Shown here piece by piece: positions 20,953 through 28,626 of a stretch of 34,677 nucleotides of DNA; the stretch's first letter is position 1, and every line of letters starts with the position of its first letter. The translations under genes and the position numbers were made by a program. This stretch comes from Actinomycetes bacterium (GTDB lineage Bacteria; Actinomycetota; Acidimicrobiia; Acidimicrobiales; Ilumatobacteraceae). The DNA is taken from the NCBI GenBank assembly GCA_027491335.1, contig JAIXWJ010000028.1, forward strand, positions 1 to 34,677. Reading direction: 5' to 3'. The notes under the pieces are model-generated. The model did not search any database. It saw only the letters and a list, made by a program, of their open reading frames with translations, and was not told where the DNA came from.

Positions 20953-22596
20953 GTGGCGAACCTCCGCATCGGCTTGGCGCAGTTGAACCCCACTGTGGGC
21001 GACCTCGTGGGGAATCGCGCGCTCATCGCCGATGCGTATGCGCGTGCCGTCGAGGCCGGCTGTGATCTGGTGGCCTTCCCCGAACTGAGCATCACCGGAT
21101 ACCCGCCCGAGGATCTGGTGCTGAAGCCCGGATTCGTGCGTGACAACCGAGCGGTGGTGCAGGAACTGGCGGCCATGACCTCGCGGTGCGTCGCGGTGAT
21201 CGGTTTCGTCGACGTCGGACACGGAGCCGATCCGGGTTCGGGTCGACCGCGCATTCACAATGCGGCGGCGGTGTGCGCCAACGGCGTGGTGAAGAGCACC
21301 TATCACAAGCGCATGCTTCCCAACTACGACGTGTTCGACGAGGAGCGCACCTTCGAACCCGGTCGTGGAGATCATCGTCTGATCGAAGTCGGTGGCGTGA
21401 AGGTCGGCATCTCCATCTGCGAGGACATCTGGCACCCGGACGGACCCGTGTCGGCTCAAGCGGCATTGGGTGCGCGCGTCAACATCAACATCAACGGATC
21501 TCCGTTCCACGTGGGCAAGTTGGCCGAGCGCGAGCGAATGTTGGCGCAACGAGCCCGCGACAACGCGTGTGCCATCGTGTACGTCAATCAGGTCGGGGGC
21601 CAGGACGAGTTGATCTTCGACGGTTCGTCGATGGTGTTCGACACCAAGGGCAATTTGCTGGCGCGTGCCGCGCAGTTCGCCTCCGACTTGTTGATCGTCG
21701 ACCTTGACGTGGACGCACCGAAAGCATCGACCATCGCGCCGATCATGGAGCGTTCCGAGGAGTTGTACGAGGCCCTCGTGCTCGGAACTCGTGACTACGT
21801 GCGCAAGAACAAGTTCAGCGACGTCGTGATCGGTCTGTCGGGCGGAATCGACTCGTCGCTGGTGGCCGCCGTGGCGGTCGACGCGTTGGGTGCCGAGCAC
21901 GTGCACGGCGTTTCGATGCCCTCTCGCTACTCGTCCGAGGGCTCTCGGACCGACGCGCAGGATCTGGCGACGGCGTTGGGCATCGACATCCGCACGATCT
22001 CGATCGAGCCCGTGTTCCAGTCGTATCTGGAGATCCTCGGTCCCAGTTTCGAGGGTCGTTCGGCGGACCTCACCGAGGAGAACCTGCAGAGTCGTTGCCG
22101 AGGCCAGATTCTGATGGCGTTGTCCAACAAGTTCGGATGGATGGTTCTCACCACCGGCAACAAGAGCGAGATGGCGGTGGGTTACTTCACCATCTACGGC
22201 GACTCGGTGGGCGGCTACGCGGTGATCAAGGACCTGTTGAAGTTGGACGTGTTCGCGTTGAGCCGTTACGTGAACGAACGCGCGGGACGCACGATCATTC
22301 CGGAATCGGTGCTGACGAAGCCGCCGTCGGCCGAGCTTCGGCCCGACCAACGCGACGATCAAAGTCTTCCGCCCTACGAAGTTCTGGATCCGATCCTGTC
22401 GCTATACGTGGAACAGGATCGCACGGCGGCGGAGATCATCGAGCTGGGCCATCCGGAAGACATCGTTCGTCGCATCGCTCGTTTGGTGGACCTGAACGAA
22501 TACAAGCGACGCCAATGTCCGCCCGGCGTGCGCGTGAGCGAGAAAGCGTTCGGGAAGGATCGGCGCTTGCCGATCACGAACGGGTACCGCGGCTGA
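20953..22596 (+). CDS. nadE: Glutamine-dependent NAD+ synthetase
   Basis: A 547-residue two-domain enzyme for the last step of NAD synthesis. Residues 1-255 are a nitrilase-type glutaminase with the Glu-Lys-Cys triad: E in FPELSITGYPPEDL, K in YHKRMLPNYDVFDE and C in SICEDIWHP. The C-terminal synthetase domain has the ATP pyrophosphatase loop GLSGGIDSSL, TTGNKSEMAVGY and LTKPPSAELRPDQ. The GTG at 20953 is chosen since IGLAQLNPTVGD begins there and a TAGCCT lies seven bases upstream; an upstream in-frame start would read through the promoter. The last 23 bp overlap the convergent MFS gene. Confidence 0.95.
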   Translation: MANLRIGLAQLNPTVGDLVGNRALIADAYARAVEAGCDLVAFPELSITGYPPEDLVLKPGFVRDNRAVVQELAAMTSRCVAVIGFVDVGHGADPGSGRPRIHNAAAVCANGVVKSTYHKRMLPNYDVFDEERTFEPGRGDHRLIEVGGVKVGISICEDIWHPDGPVSAQAALGARVNININGSPFHVGKLAERERMLAQRARDNACAIVYVNQVGGQDELIFDGSSMVFDTKGNLLARAAQFASDLLIVDLDVDAPKASTIAPIMERSEELYEALVLGTRDYVRKNKFSDVVIGLSGGIDSSLVAAVAVDALGAEHVHGVSMPSRYSSEGSRTDAQDLATALGIDIRTISIEPVFQSYLEILGPSFEGRSADLTEENLQSRCRGQILMALSNKFGWMVLTTGNKSEMAVGYFTIYGDSVGGYAVIKDLLKLDVFALSRYVNERAGRTIIPESVLTKPPSAELRPDQRDDQSLPPYEVLDPILSLYVEQDRTAAEIIELGHPEDIVRRIARLVDLNEYKRRQCPPGVRVSEKAFGKDRRLPITNGYRG

Positions 22597-23767
22597 AGGC
22601 CGCGAGCGACGCGATCATTCCGAGGGCCATGACGGCCCCCACCAACGCGGGAACATCGACGCCGAATCGGTCGTAGGCCGCGGTGGCCACCACCGACATG
22701 GATGCGCGCCCCAGCATCCCGCCGGCCAAGACGATGCCCAATCCGCGACCGGGAGCCTCGGGGATGAGATTGGCGGCCAAGGGCAACAAGCTGACGATGG
22801 CGAACTCGAATCCCAGCAGAAACAGCCCGAGCAGAATCAGACCCGGCACCTGTTGGGTGTGGAGGGCGGCCAGCAACACCCCCGACGGAACGATGAGCAA
22901 CGCTCCGGCGATGGCGCTGCGTTCTTTGCCCCACACGTCGGTGCGACGAGCACTGGTGATGGAAGCCAGAAGTTCGAACGCTCCCAACCCGAACGCCACG
23001 GCGGCGATACCGGCCTCGGTGAAGCCGAACTCGTCCTCCAACCACGATCCGAAGGTGACGAACATGGCCTGGCTGGAGGCCATGAGGAAGAACATCGCCC
23101 CGAAGACGAGGTAGCCACGTCGGGGCATCGACGCGGCGACGACATCTCGTTCGCGCACCGAGCCGGCGACGTCGTGCGGGTCCAGTCGCGCGCCGACGAC
23201 GAGGGCCATGATTCCCACGGCACCCGCACCCACGGCGTATCCCCAGCGCCACGAGGACTGCGACGCCACGAGGCCCATCAGGGTGACACCCACCAACAAA
23301 CCCAGGGCCCACGACGTCTCGGTGATTCCGATCACCCGACCGCGACGTTCGTAATCCACGTGGTCGTTCACCCAAGCGCTGAGCCCGATGTCGAAGAAGA
23401 ACTTGGACACACTGATGAGGAGAATTCCGACGATGAAGACCCACATGTTCGGACTGGTCGCGGCCACCACGGCGGCGGCGGAGATGCCGAGCAAACCGCC
23501 AGCCATCGCGGTTCGGCGGTGCATACGGTCGACGAACGATCCGAGGAGAGGCGACGCGCCCATGGCCAATTCGGTGATCATGAGCGCCACACCGAGCCGC
23601 GTGAGGCTGATGCCGAAGTCGTCGCTGATGCTGGCGAGAAAGGGCGGGGCGAATCGGAAACAGGCGTTGGCCGTGAGGCGAGCCGTGGTGAGTGGCAGAA
23701 CGTGTCGACGTGTTTCGGCCGAATAGGAGTCGTCGAGGAAGCGGTCGACCAGCCGCGTCTTCAGCAT
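22574..23767 (-). CDS. Major facilitator superfamily transporter
   Basis: A 397-residue membrane protein with about 12 hydrophobic helices. The loop between helices 2 and 3 carries DRMHRRTAMAGG, a variant of the MFS A-motif, and the mid-protein loop is charged (RLDPHDVAGSVRERD). Helix 4-5 has GRVIGITETSWALGLLVG, resembling drug/sugar efflux members. The substrate is unknown. Its ATG overlaps the stop of the upstream metallopeptidase by 7 bp, so it is third in a minus-strand operon; the other end overlaps nadE. Confidence 0.85.
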   Translation of the reverse strand: MLKTRLVDRFLDDSYSAETRRHVLPLTTARLTANACFRFAPPFLASISDDFGISLTRLGVALMITELAMGASPLLGSFVDRMHRRTAMAGGLLGISAAAVVAATSPNMWVFIVGILLISVSKFFFDIGLSAWVNDHVDYERRGRVIGITETSWALGLLVGVTLMGLVASQSSWRWGYAVGAGAVGIMALVVGARLDPHDVAGSVRERDVVAASMPRRGYLVFGAMFFLMASSQAMFVTFGSWLEDEFGFTEAGIAAVAFGLGAFELLASITSARRTDVWGKERSAIAGALLIVPSGVLLAALHTQQVPGLILLGLFLLGFEFAIVSLLPLAANLIPEAPGRGLGIVLAGGMLGRASMSVVATAAYDRFGVDVPALVGAVMALGMIASLAAFSRGTRS

Positions 23768-24360
23768 TGCGAATCCGGGTCGTCGTCACCGTCGGAGGAC
23801 TTCGCGATGAGATACCCGATGGCACGCTCGGACTTCGGATAGCGATTGACGATGGACCAGAAATCGGGCCCATGGCCCGGAACGTGAAGGTGCGCGAGTT
23901 CGTGCACGATGACGTAGTCGAGAACCCAGGTGGGAAAACCCACGAGGCGAGTGGAGATTCGGATGTCGGACTGGGATGGGGTGCAGAGTCCCCACACGGA
24001 CGTGAGGTTGTCGGCCCAGGCGATGGACACGGGCGTGCGCAACGAGAACGTGCGCGCCAATCGCGCGGCTCTGTCGGTCAGATCGATGTCGTGAGTGGCC
24101 AGACGACGACGGAACCGACGCACCATGTCGGCAACGCTGGACTTCTCCTCGTCGACGCTCATCCATGACGGGATGGAGATGCGCAACACGTCGCCGATCA
24201 TCTGCGCGCTGATGCTGCGACGACGCTTCTTCGACCGAATCACCTCGACGCGAAACGGATCATCGGATGGGGTGACCGTCGGCTCGTGCGTCGGTTCGGG
24301 AAGAACGTGGTCGACGACGAGTTCCGGATCGAACAGGCGGGGTGCGGGCTCGGGGGTCAT
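23761..24360 (-). CDS. YgjP-like (SprT-type) zinc metallopeptidase
   Basis: A 199-residue protein of the DUF45/YgjP family. The zinc-binding gluzincin motif is VIVHELAHLHVPGHGPDFW, with HExxH followed by the third His in GHG. Upstream are WGLCTPSQSDIRIS and a basic DNA-binding-looking stretch (RSKKRRRSISAQ). YgjP-family proteins in other bacteria sit next to restriction systems or stand alone; the substrate is unknown. The ATG at 24360 is 4 bp after the stop of the histidine phosphatase gene. Confidence 0.85.
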   Translation of the reverse strand: MTPEPAPRLFDPELVVDHVLPEPTHEPTVTPSDDPFRVEVIRSKKRRRSISAQMIGDVLRISIPSWMSVDEEKSSVADMVRRFRRRLATHDIDLTDRAARLARTFSLRTPVSIAWADNLTSVWGLCTPSQSDIRISTRLVGFPTWVLDYVIVHELAHLHVPGHGPDFWSIVNRYPKSERAIGYLIAKSSDGDDDPDSQC

Positions 24361-24364
24361 TGGT

Positions 24365-25006
24365 TCATTCCACCGCGCCGGTGTTGCGCAATTCGTCGGC
24401 GATGAGTTCGAGCGGGAACAACAGGGAGCCGTTGCGCCACGTCCCATCGCCAGCGTGTTCGAACCATCCGCCGGCCAGGTTGGGGAAGCGGGTGTCGGGG
24501 TCGCCGAAGTGTTGACGCAACAAGCGCAACACGCCACCGTGGGAGACCACCAACACGCAACCGTCGGGATGCACCGATGCGATGGCCGCCAGCGCCGCCG
24601 TGGCTCGTTCGATCGTCGATTCCACGGACTCGAAACCCGGGGGTCGACGGTTGTCGTTCAGGTATCCGGGCCAGTCGCGGTTGATCTCGTCGGGGGTGAG
24701 TCCCTGCCATTCGCCGGCGTGATTTTCTCGCCATCGACCATCGGTGGTCACCCGCGCGCAGCCGACGACGTCGGCGATCAGTTGCCCGGTCACCCGCGCT
24801 CGCTCGAGGTCGCTCGTGACGACGGCGTCGAACGCCGGACACTCGTTGGCCAACAGACCCGCGGCCGACACCGCTTGGGATCGACCGAGTTCGGTGAGGG
24901 GCGGATCGGCTTGACCTTGCCAGCGGCGAACCGCGTTCCAGGTGCTTTGACCGTGCCGTAGAACGAGGACTCTGGTGCCGGGATGGCGTCGGGTCTCGCT
25001 CGTCAC
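24365..25006 (-). CDS. Histidine phosphatase (phosphoglycerate mutase-like)
   Basis: A 213-residue cytoplasmic enzyme. The catalytic phosphohistidine motif is LVLRHGQSTWN near the N-terminus; the second catalytic His is in VVSHGGVLRLL; the acid/base region is ENHAGEWQGLTPDEI. The pattern fits broad-specificity phosphatases, and actinobacterial relatives are often annotated as acid phosphatases. The GTG at 25006 is used; the divergent moaD-like gene begins 34 bp away, which excludes longer starts. It is first in an operon with the metallopeptidase and MFS genes. Confidence 0.88.
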   Translation of the reverse strand: MTSETRRHPGTRVLVLRHGQSTWNAVRRWQGQADPPLTELGRSQAVSAAGLLANECPAFDAVVTSDLERARVTGQLIADVVGCARVTTDGRWRENHAGEWQGLTPDEINRDWPGYLNDNRRPPGFESVESTIERATAALAAIASVHPDGCVLVVSHGGVLRLLRQHFGDPDTRFPNLAGGWFEHAGDGTWRNGSLLFPLELIADELRNTGAVE

Positions 25007-25014
25007 AGACGACG

Positions 25015-25033
25015 AGGGTACTGCCGGTACGCT
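25015..25033. promoter_or_regulatory. Back-to-back divergent -10 elements
   Basis: Minus strand: TACCCT (25015-25020), 8 bases before the phosphatase GTG. Plus strand: TACGCT (25028-25033), 7 bases before the moaD-like GTG. The two hexamers are 7 bp apart, so the two polymerases could not bind together. Confidence 0.5.
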
Positions 25034-25040
25034 CGGCGAC

Positions 25041-25283
25041 GTGGCCTCTCTTCGACTGTTCGCCCGGGCGCGCGAGATCGCCGGCACGGGTGCGACCGAG
25101 GTTTCGGGAGCGACGGTCGACGAGGTGGTGGCCGAGGCGGTTCGTCGTTTCGGTCCGGACTTCGCCGAGCTTCTTCCGAGTTGTCGGATCTGGCTGAACG
25201 GGGAAGCGGTGTCGGGTTCGACGGTCGTGACCGACAAAGATGAGGTGGCCGTGTTGCCACCAGTCTCCGGAGGATGTCGATGA
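25041..25283 (+). CDS. MoaD/ThiS-family sulfur carrier with Gly-Gly-Cys-Arg end
   Basis: An 80-residue ubiquitin-like protein matching MoaD, the small subunit of molybdopterin synthase: LRLFARAREIAGTGATEV at the N-terminus and DEVAVLPPVSGG near the end. MoaD proteins normally stop at Gly-Gly, which is adenylated and thiocarboxylated. Here two more codons follow, giving GGCR, so the chain would need trimming before activation, as described for the QbsE carrier with a Gly-Gly-Cys-Phe end. The GTG at 25041 follows TACGCT by seven bases. No moaE or moeB is adjacent, so the carrier may serve another thiolation pathway. Confidence 0.8.
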   Translation: MASLRLFARAREIAGTGATEVSGATVDEVVAEAVRRFGPDFAELLPSCRIWLNGEAVSGSTVVTDKDEVAVLPPVSGGCR

Positions 25284-25777
25284 GCGAACAGAACCAATCT
25301 CTCGATCCGGCATCGCTCGCGTTGGCCGATCTGCGCGCCGAGCGCGAGGCGTTGCGCAAGGACGAGGACGCGGTGTCGTTCGTTCGTCGACTGGCGCAGG
25401 GTCGAGTGGATCTGGTGGCCGCGGTTCGCAGTAGTCGTCGGGGCGGGTCCGCGGTGACCGCGGCCGACATCGTGAAGTCGGGCGTCGGCCCGGCGCCCAG
25501 CACCGGTTCGGTTCGTCCTCCGCGAGACACCGACATCGCCGGCGATCACCCTCTTCTGGCCGAGTTCGATGCCCTGTGCGATCGCCTGGGTTTCGACAAC
25601 ATGGCCGACCTCGACGAGGCCGCACTCGACACCCTCGAGACCCAATTGCGGGCCTTCGAGGCCACGCAGTCGGAGATTCGTCGACGTTTGTTCGATCGCA
25701 TCGATGCGCTCACGGCCGAATTGGTTCGTCGATATCGCGACGGCGGCGCTTCGGTGGACGCGCTACTGGACGGCTGA
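25280..25777 (+). CDS. RsiG-like c-di-GMP-motif anti-sigma factor
   Basis: A 165-residue, highly charged, mostly helical protein. Residues 29-44 fit exactly the pattern E-x3-S-x2-R-x3-Q-x3-D (E29, S33, R36, Q40, D44), the c-di-GMP-binding signature of the RsiG anti-sigma factor that holds sigma WhiG in Streptomyces. A second helix has E127, S131, R134 and D142 with Phe138 where Gln is expected. The linker (51-90) is Gly/Pro/Ser-rich, consistent with two antiparallel helices. The start ATG at 25280 is 5 bp after GGAGGA (25269-25274); an ATG at 25274 overlaps that site and is less likely. It overlaps the sulfur-carrier gene by 4 bp and precedes mshA. No sigma factor gene is in the window. Confidence 0.7.
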   Translation: MSEQNQSLDPASLALADLRAEREALRKDEDAVSFVRRLAQGRVDLVAAVRSSRRGGSAVTAADIVKSGVGPAPSTGSVRPPRDTDIAGDHPLLAEFDALCDRLGFDNMADLDEAALDTLETQLRAFEATQSEIRRRLFDRIDALTAELVRRYRDGGASVDALLDG

Positions 25778-25840
25778 GTGGGTTCGGACCGCTGATCGGG
25801 GATATTCCCGCTCGATCAGGGAAGTTTTTCCGGTCGCCGG

Positions 25841-25846
25841 TAGTTT
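25841..25846 (+). promoter_or_regulatory. mshA -10 element
   Basis: TAGTTT, nine bases, then GTG at 25856. A T-rich stretch (GTTTTTCC) lies just upstream. The spacing implies no or only a very short leader. Confidence 0.4.
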
Positions 25847-25855
25847 CAGCCCTCT

Positions 25856-27067
25856 GTGACACGAGTGGCCATGTTGTCCTTCCACACCTCGCCGCTGGCG
25901 CAGCCGGGTGTCGGCGACTCCGGGGGCATGAACGTGTACGTCCGCGAATTGGTGGCCGGTTTGGCCCATGCGGGCGTCGAAGTCACCACCTACACCCGCG
26001 AATGGAAGCGAGGCCTGCCGCGCGAGGTGTTGGTGGAGCCGAACCACCGCGTCGTGCACGTGCCCGCGGGAACCCATGATCTTCCGAAGGAAGAACTGGA
26101 GTCCGTCATCCCGCGATTCACCGATTTCGTTCTCGACGACATGCGAGGTTCGCGACCCGCCGATGTCGTGCACGCGAACTATTGGTTGTCCGGGATCGCG
26201 GGACACTCCATCAAGCACGAACTCGGCATCCCCCTCGTCACGACCTTCCACACGTTGGCGCGCGTGAAAGCCGAGGGAGGCGATCCCGAGCCGGAGCGAC
26301 GCGAGCGCGCCGAGTCCGAGATCATCGGGTGCGCCGACGCCATTTGCGTCAGTTGCGACGAGGAAGAGGAACAATTCGTTCGCCTCTACGGCACTCCTCC
26401 CGGTGGCCTCGAGATCGTGGCGCCCGGAGTGGAGCACGCGTTCTTCACCCCCGGTGATCGCCGAGGGGCGCGCCACGCGTTGGGCATGGGCGATGGTCCG
26501 GTGTTGCTGTTCGTCGGTCGCATCCAGCCGTTGAAGGGCGTCGACGTGGCGGTGCGCGCTCTGGCGGCGCTCGGTCGAACCGATGCTCGCTTGTACGTGG
26601 TCGGTGGAGCGAGCGGTGCCGAGGGCGACGTGGAGGTGCAGCGGGTGCGAGCTCTCGTTACCGAACTCGGTCTCGACGGACGCGTGCACTTCGTCGCTCC
26701 GCAGGCGCACCACATTTTGTCCACGTACTATCGAGCGGCCGACGCGGTGTGGGTGCCCTCGCGTTCGGAGAGTTTCGGCTTGGTGGCCCTCGAGGCGGCC
26801 GCCTGCGGAATCCCGGTGGTGGCCAACGCCGTGGGTGGCTTGTTGTCGTTGGTGGATCACGGATCCACCGGGTTCCTGGTGAACGATCGCGATCCCGAGC
26901 AGTTCGCCGCCTACACCGATCATCTGCTGCGCAACCCTTCGTTGGCCGCCACCATGAGGTCCGCCGCGGCCGAACGTGGTCGTCGCTACACCTGGAGCTT
27001 CGCCGCGGCCCGTCTCCGCCGCGTCTACACCGACATCACGGCCCGCTCGCTCGTCAACTGCTCGTGA
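25856..27067 (+). CDS. mshA: D-inositol-3-phosphate glycosyltransferase MshA
   Basis: A 403-residue GT4 (GT-B fold) enzyme starting mycothiol synthesis by joining GlcNAc from UDP-GlcNAc to inositol-3-phosphate. Diagnostic features are MLSFHTSPLAQPGVGDSGGMNVYVREL at the N-terminus (in parts: SFHTSPLAQPG, GDSGGMNVYV), TTFHTLARVKA, GVEHAFFTPGD, FVGRIQPLKGVDVAVRAL, and the donor-site SRSESFGLVALEAAACGIPVV (in parts: SESFGLVALEA). Mycothiol is the main low-molecular-weight thiol of Actinobacteria. The GTG start is followed four bases from its end by overlap with the YbjN gene, an order also seen in mycobacteria (Rv0486-Rv0487). Confidence 0.95.
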   Translation: MTRVAMLSFHTSPLAQPGVGDSGGMNVYVRELVAGLAHAGVEVTTYTREWKRGLPREVLVEPNHRVVHVPAGTHDLPKEELESVIPRFTDFVLDDMRGSRPADVVHANYWLSGIAGHSIKHELGIPLVTTFHTLARVKAEGGDPEPERRERAESEIIGCADAICVSCDEEEEQFVRLYGTPPGGLEIVAPGVEHAFFTPGDRRGARHALGMGDGPVLLFVGRIQPLKGVDVAVRALAALGRTDARLYVVGGASGAEGDVEVQRVRALVTELGLDGRVHFVAPQAHHILSTYYRAADAVWVPSRSESFGLVALEAAACGIPVVANAVGGLLSLVDHGSTGFLVNDRDPEQFAAYTDHLLRNPSLAATMRSAAAERGRRYTWSFAAARLRRVYTDITARSLVNCS

Positions 27068-27534
27068 GCGATCTCTTCGACGACGAATCGCTCGCGGTTT
27101 TCGAGCGCCGCATCGACGAATGGCTCGCGGCCATGAAGTCGTCGAACGAGACCATCCTGGCCATCGACATCGCCGAACCCGATCCGATGTTTCGCGCGCG
27201 TTGGTACGTGCGAATGCGCGGCGAAACCAAGGACTTCATCACCGTCTGGATCACCCTCGGTCAACGGACGTTGCGTTACGAGACCTACGTGATGCCCGCA
27301 CCGGAGGAGAACATCGCCGAGTTCAACGAGCAACTGTTGCGGCGCAACGACAAGTTGGTTGGCGCTCATTTCTCGCTGGGCCTCGAGGACGCGGTGTACC
27401 TGCGCGGCGACCTTCCGCTGAGCGGCCTCACCGAACCCGAGTTGGACCGCATCGTCGGCTCGTTGTACGCCCACGTCGAACAGTGCTTCCGGCCGCTGTT
27501 GATGTTGGGATACGCCTCGCGTTTCGCCGACTGA
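27064..27534 (+). CDS. YbjN-domain protein
   Basis: A 156-residue soluble protein of the YbjN family, with EPDPMFRARWYVRMRGETKDF, RTLRYETYVMPAPEEN and LLRRNDKLVGAHFSLGLEDAVYLRGDLPL (cited in parts: LLRRNDKLVG, DAVYLRGDLPL). Such proteins have a type III secretion chaperone-like fold, and their role in Actinobacteria is unknown. The GTG at 27064 overlaps the mshA stop as GTGA. The conserved pairing with mshA suggests a link to mycothiol or redox homeostasis, but this is inference. Confidence 0.85.
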   Translation: MSDLFDDESLAVFERRIDEWLAAMKSSNETILAIDIAEPDPMFRARWYVRMRGETKDFITVWITLGQRTLRYETYVMPAPEENIAEFNEQLLRRNDKLVGAHFSLGLEDAVYLRGDLPLSGLTEPELDRIVGSLYAHVEQCFRPLLMLGYASRFAD

Positions 27535-27594
27535 ATCGCGCCGAGTCGCGAGGCGGCTCGCCGGTGCCCGCGATCCGTCGCCCACCCGTGGTCG

Positions 27595-27632
27595 TCTCGT
27601 CGGCGTCGTTCGGGAAGTCGGCGCCGACGAGA
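27595..27632. repeat. 11-bp inverted repeat between ybjN and proC
   Basis: TCTCGTCGGCG (27595-27605) and CGCCGACGAGA (27622-27632) are perfect reverse complements around a 16-base centre. It could be a terminator hairpin for the mshA-ybjN operon, though no T run follows, or an operator for proC, whose -10 begins 14 bp later. Confidence 0.6.
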
Positions 27633-27645
27633 TGCCCCCGAGCGT

Positions 27646-27651
27646 TAGCGT
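27646..27651 (+). promoter_or_regulatory. proC -10 element (leaderless type)
   Basis: TAGCGT, six bases, then ATG at 27658. Confidence 0.6.
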
Positions 27652-27657
27652 GACGGC

Positions 27658-28467
27658 ATGTCGAAGAGCTCGCGGTCGAACCTGGTCGTTGTCGGTGGGG
27701 GCAACATGGGTGCGGCCCTGGTGGGAGGCCTTCTCGCCTCCGCCTCAAGTCCGGTCGACCCGGCCGAACTGTCCATCGTGGAGGTGGTCGAGGCCCGTCG
27801 TGAGGTTCTGAAGACCATGTTCCCGACGGTGAACGTGGTCGACGAGATGCCGAACTGCGCGGCCGCGGTCATCGCGGTGAAGCCTCAGGATGTCCCGGCC
27901 GCGGTGACCCGAGCCGTCGCGAGCGGTGCCACCCGAATTCTGTCCATCGCCGCCGGAGTCACGCTGTCCACGCTCGAAGCGGCGGCCGGAGACGCGGTGG
28001 CGGTGGTGCGCTCCATGCCCAACACGCCCGCGATGGTGCGTGAAGGCGCATCGGCGATCGCGGCCGGCCGTCATGCCGGTGATGATGACGCCGCATGGGC
28101 CGAATCGATCCTCGGTTCGGTGGGCACGGTCGTTCGCGTGTCGGAGGCACAGATGGATGCCGTCACCGGTTTGGCCGGAAGCGGACCGGCGTACATCTTT
28201 CTCGTGGCCGAGGCTCTCATCGACGCCGGTGTGGCCGCCGGTCTCGCGCGACCGACGGCCGACGCGCTCGTTCGTCAGTTGTTGGTCGGCTCGGCGGCGT
28301 TGCTCGCTCAGGGCGAACCACCGGCCGATCTGCGCGCCAAGGTGACGTCACCGGGCGGCACCACGGCGGCCGGAGTCGCCGTGCTCGAGAGCCATGCCGT
28401 TCGAGCGGCGTTCGTCGACGCGGTGCGCGCCGCCACCGAGCGCGGACGCGAACTCGGTCGCGGCTGA
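27658..28467 (+). CDS. proC: Pyrroline-5-carboxylate reductase
   Basis: A 269-residue NAD(P)H-dependent enzyme for the last step of proline synthesis. The N-terminal Rossmann fold has VVVGGGNMGAALVGGLL. Further along are AVKPQDVPAAV, RSMPNTPAMVREGASAI and the C-terminal dimer/active-site signature MDAVTGLAGSGPAYIFLVAEALIDAGV (in parts: VTGLAGSGPAY, VAEALIDAGV), then KVTSPGGTTAAGV. The length is standard. Monocistronic, with its own leaderless-type promoter. Confidence 0.95.
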   Translation: MSKSSRSNLVVVGGGNMGAALVGGLLASASSPVDPAELSIVEVVEARREVLKTMFPTVNVVDEMPNCAAAVIAVKPQDVPAAVTRAVASGATRILSIAAGVTLSTLEAAAGDAVAVVRSMPNTPAMVREGASAIAAGRHAGDDDAAWAESILGSVGTVVRVSEAQMDAVTGLAGSGPAYIFLVAEALIDAGVAAGLARPTADALVRQLLVGSAALLAQGEPPADLRAKVTSPGGTTAAGVAVLESHAVRAAFVDAVRAATERGRELGRG

Positions 28468-28620
28468 CGAAAATTTTTGCGCCGTTTCGCTGACATTTTT
28501 CCGAGGCGATTTCGGGATCTCGCAGGTCAGCGATTTAGTGAAAATCGACGGCGATTCGTGCAGTGTGCAATCTTCGAAAATTTCCCGACGTGACACTTTT
28601 CTCGGGACGTTTTCTGTGTC
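28468..28620. other. AT-rich non-coding stretch after proC
   Basis: Runs of A and T (AAAATTTTT, CATTTTTCC, GAAAATTTCCC) stand out from the GC-rich surroundings. TCCCGA (28583 region) and TCGGGA (28608 region) form an inverted repeat around a T-rich centre. No convincing coding frame is seen. It is probably a promoter or regulatory region for the RNA candidate that follows. Confidence 0.5.
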
Positions 28621-28626
28621 TAACGT

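Noticed and set aside
20572..22362. A 596-codon minus-strand open frame opposite nadE and running into the type II GS gene.
   Set aside because: It is antisense to nadE and out of frame with the GS gene, with shadow-type composition.
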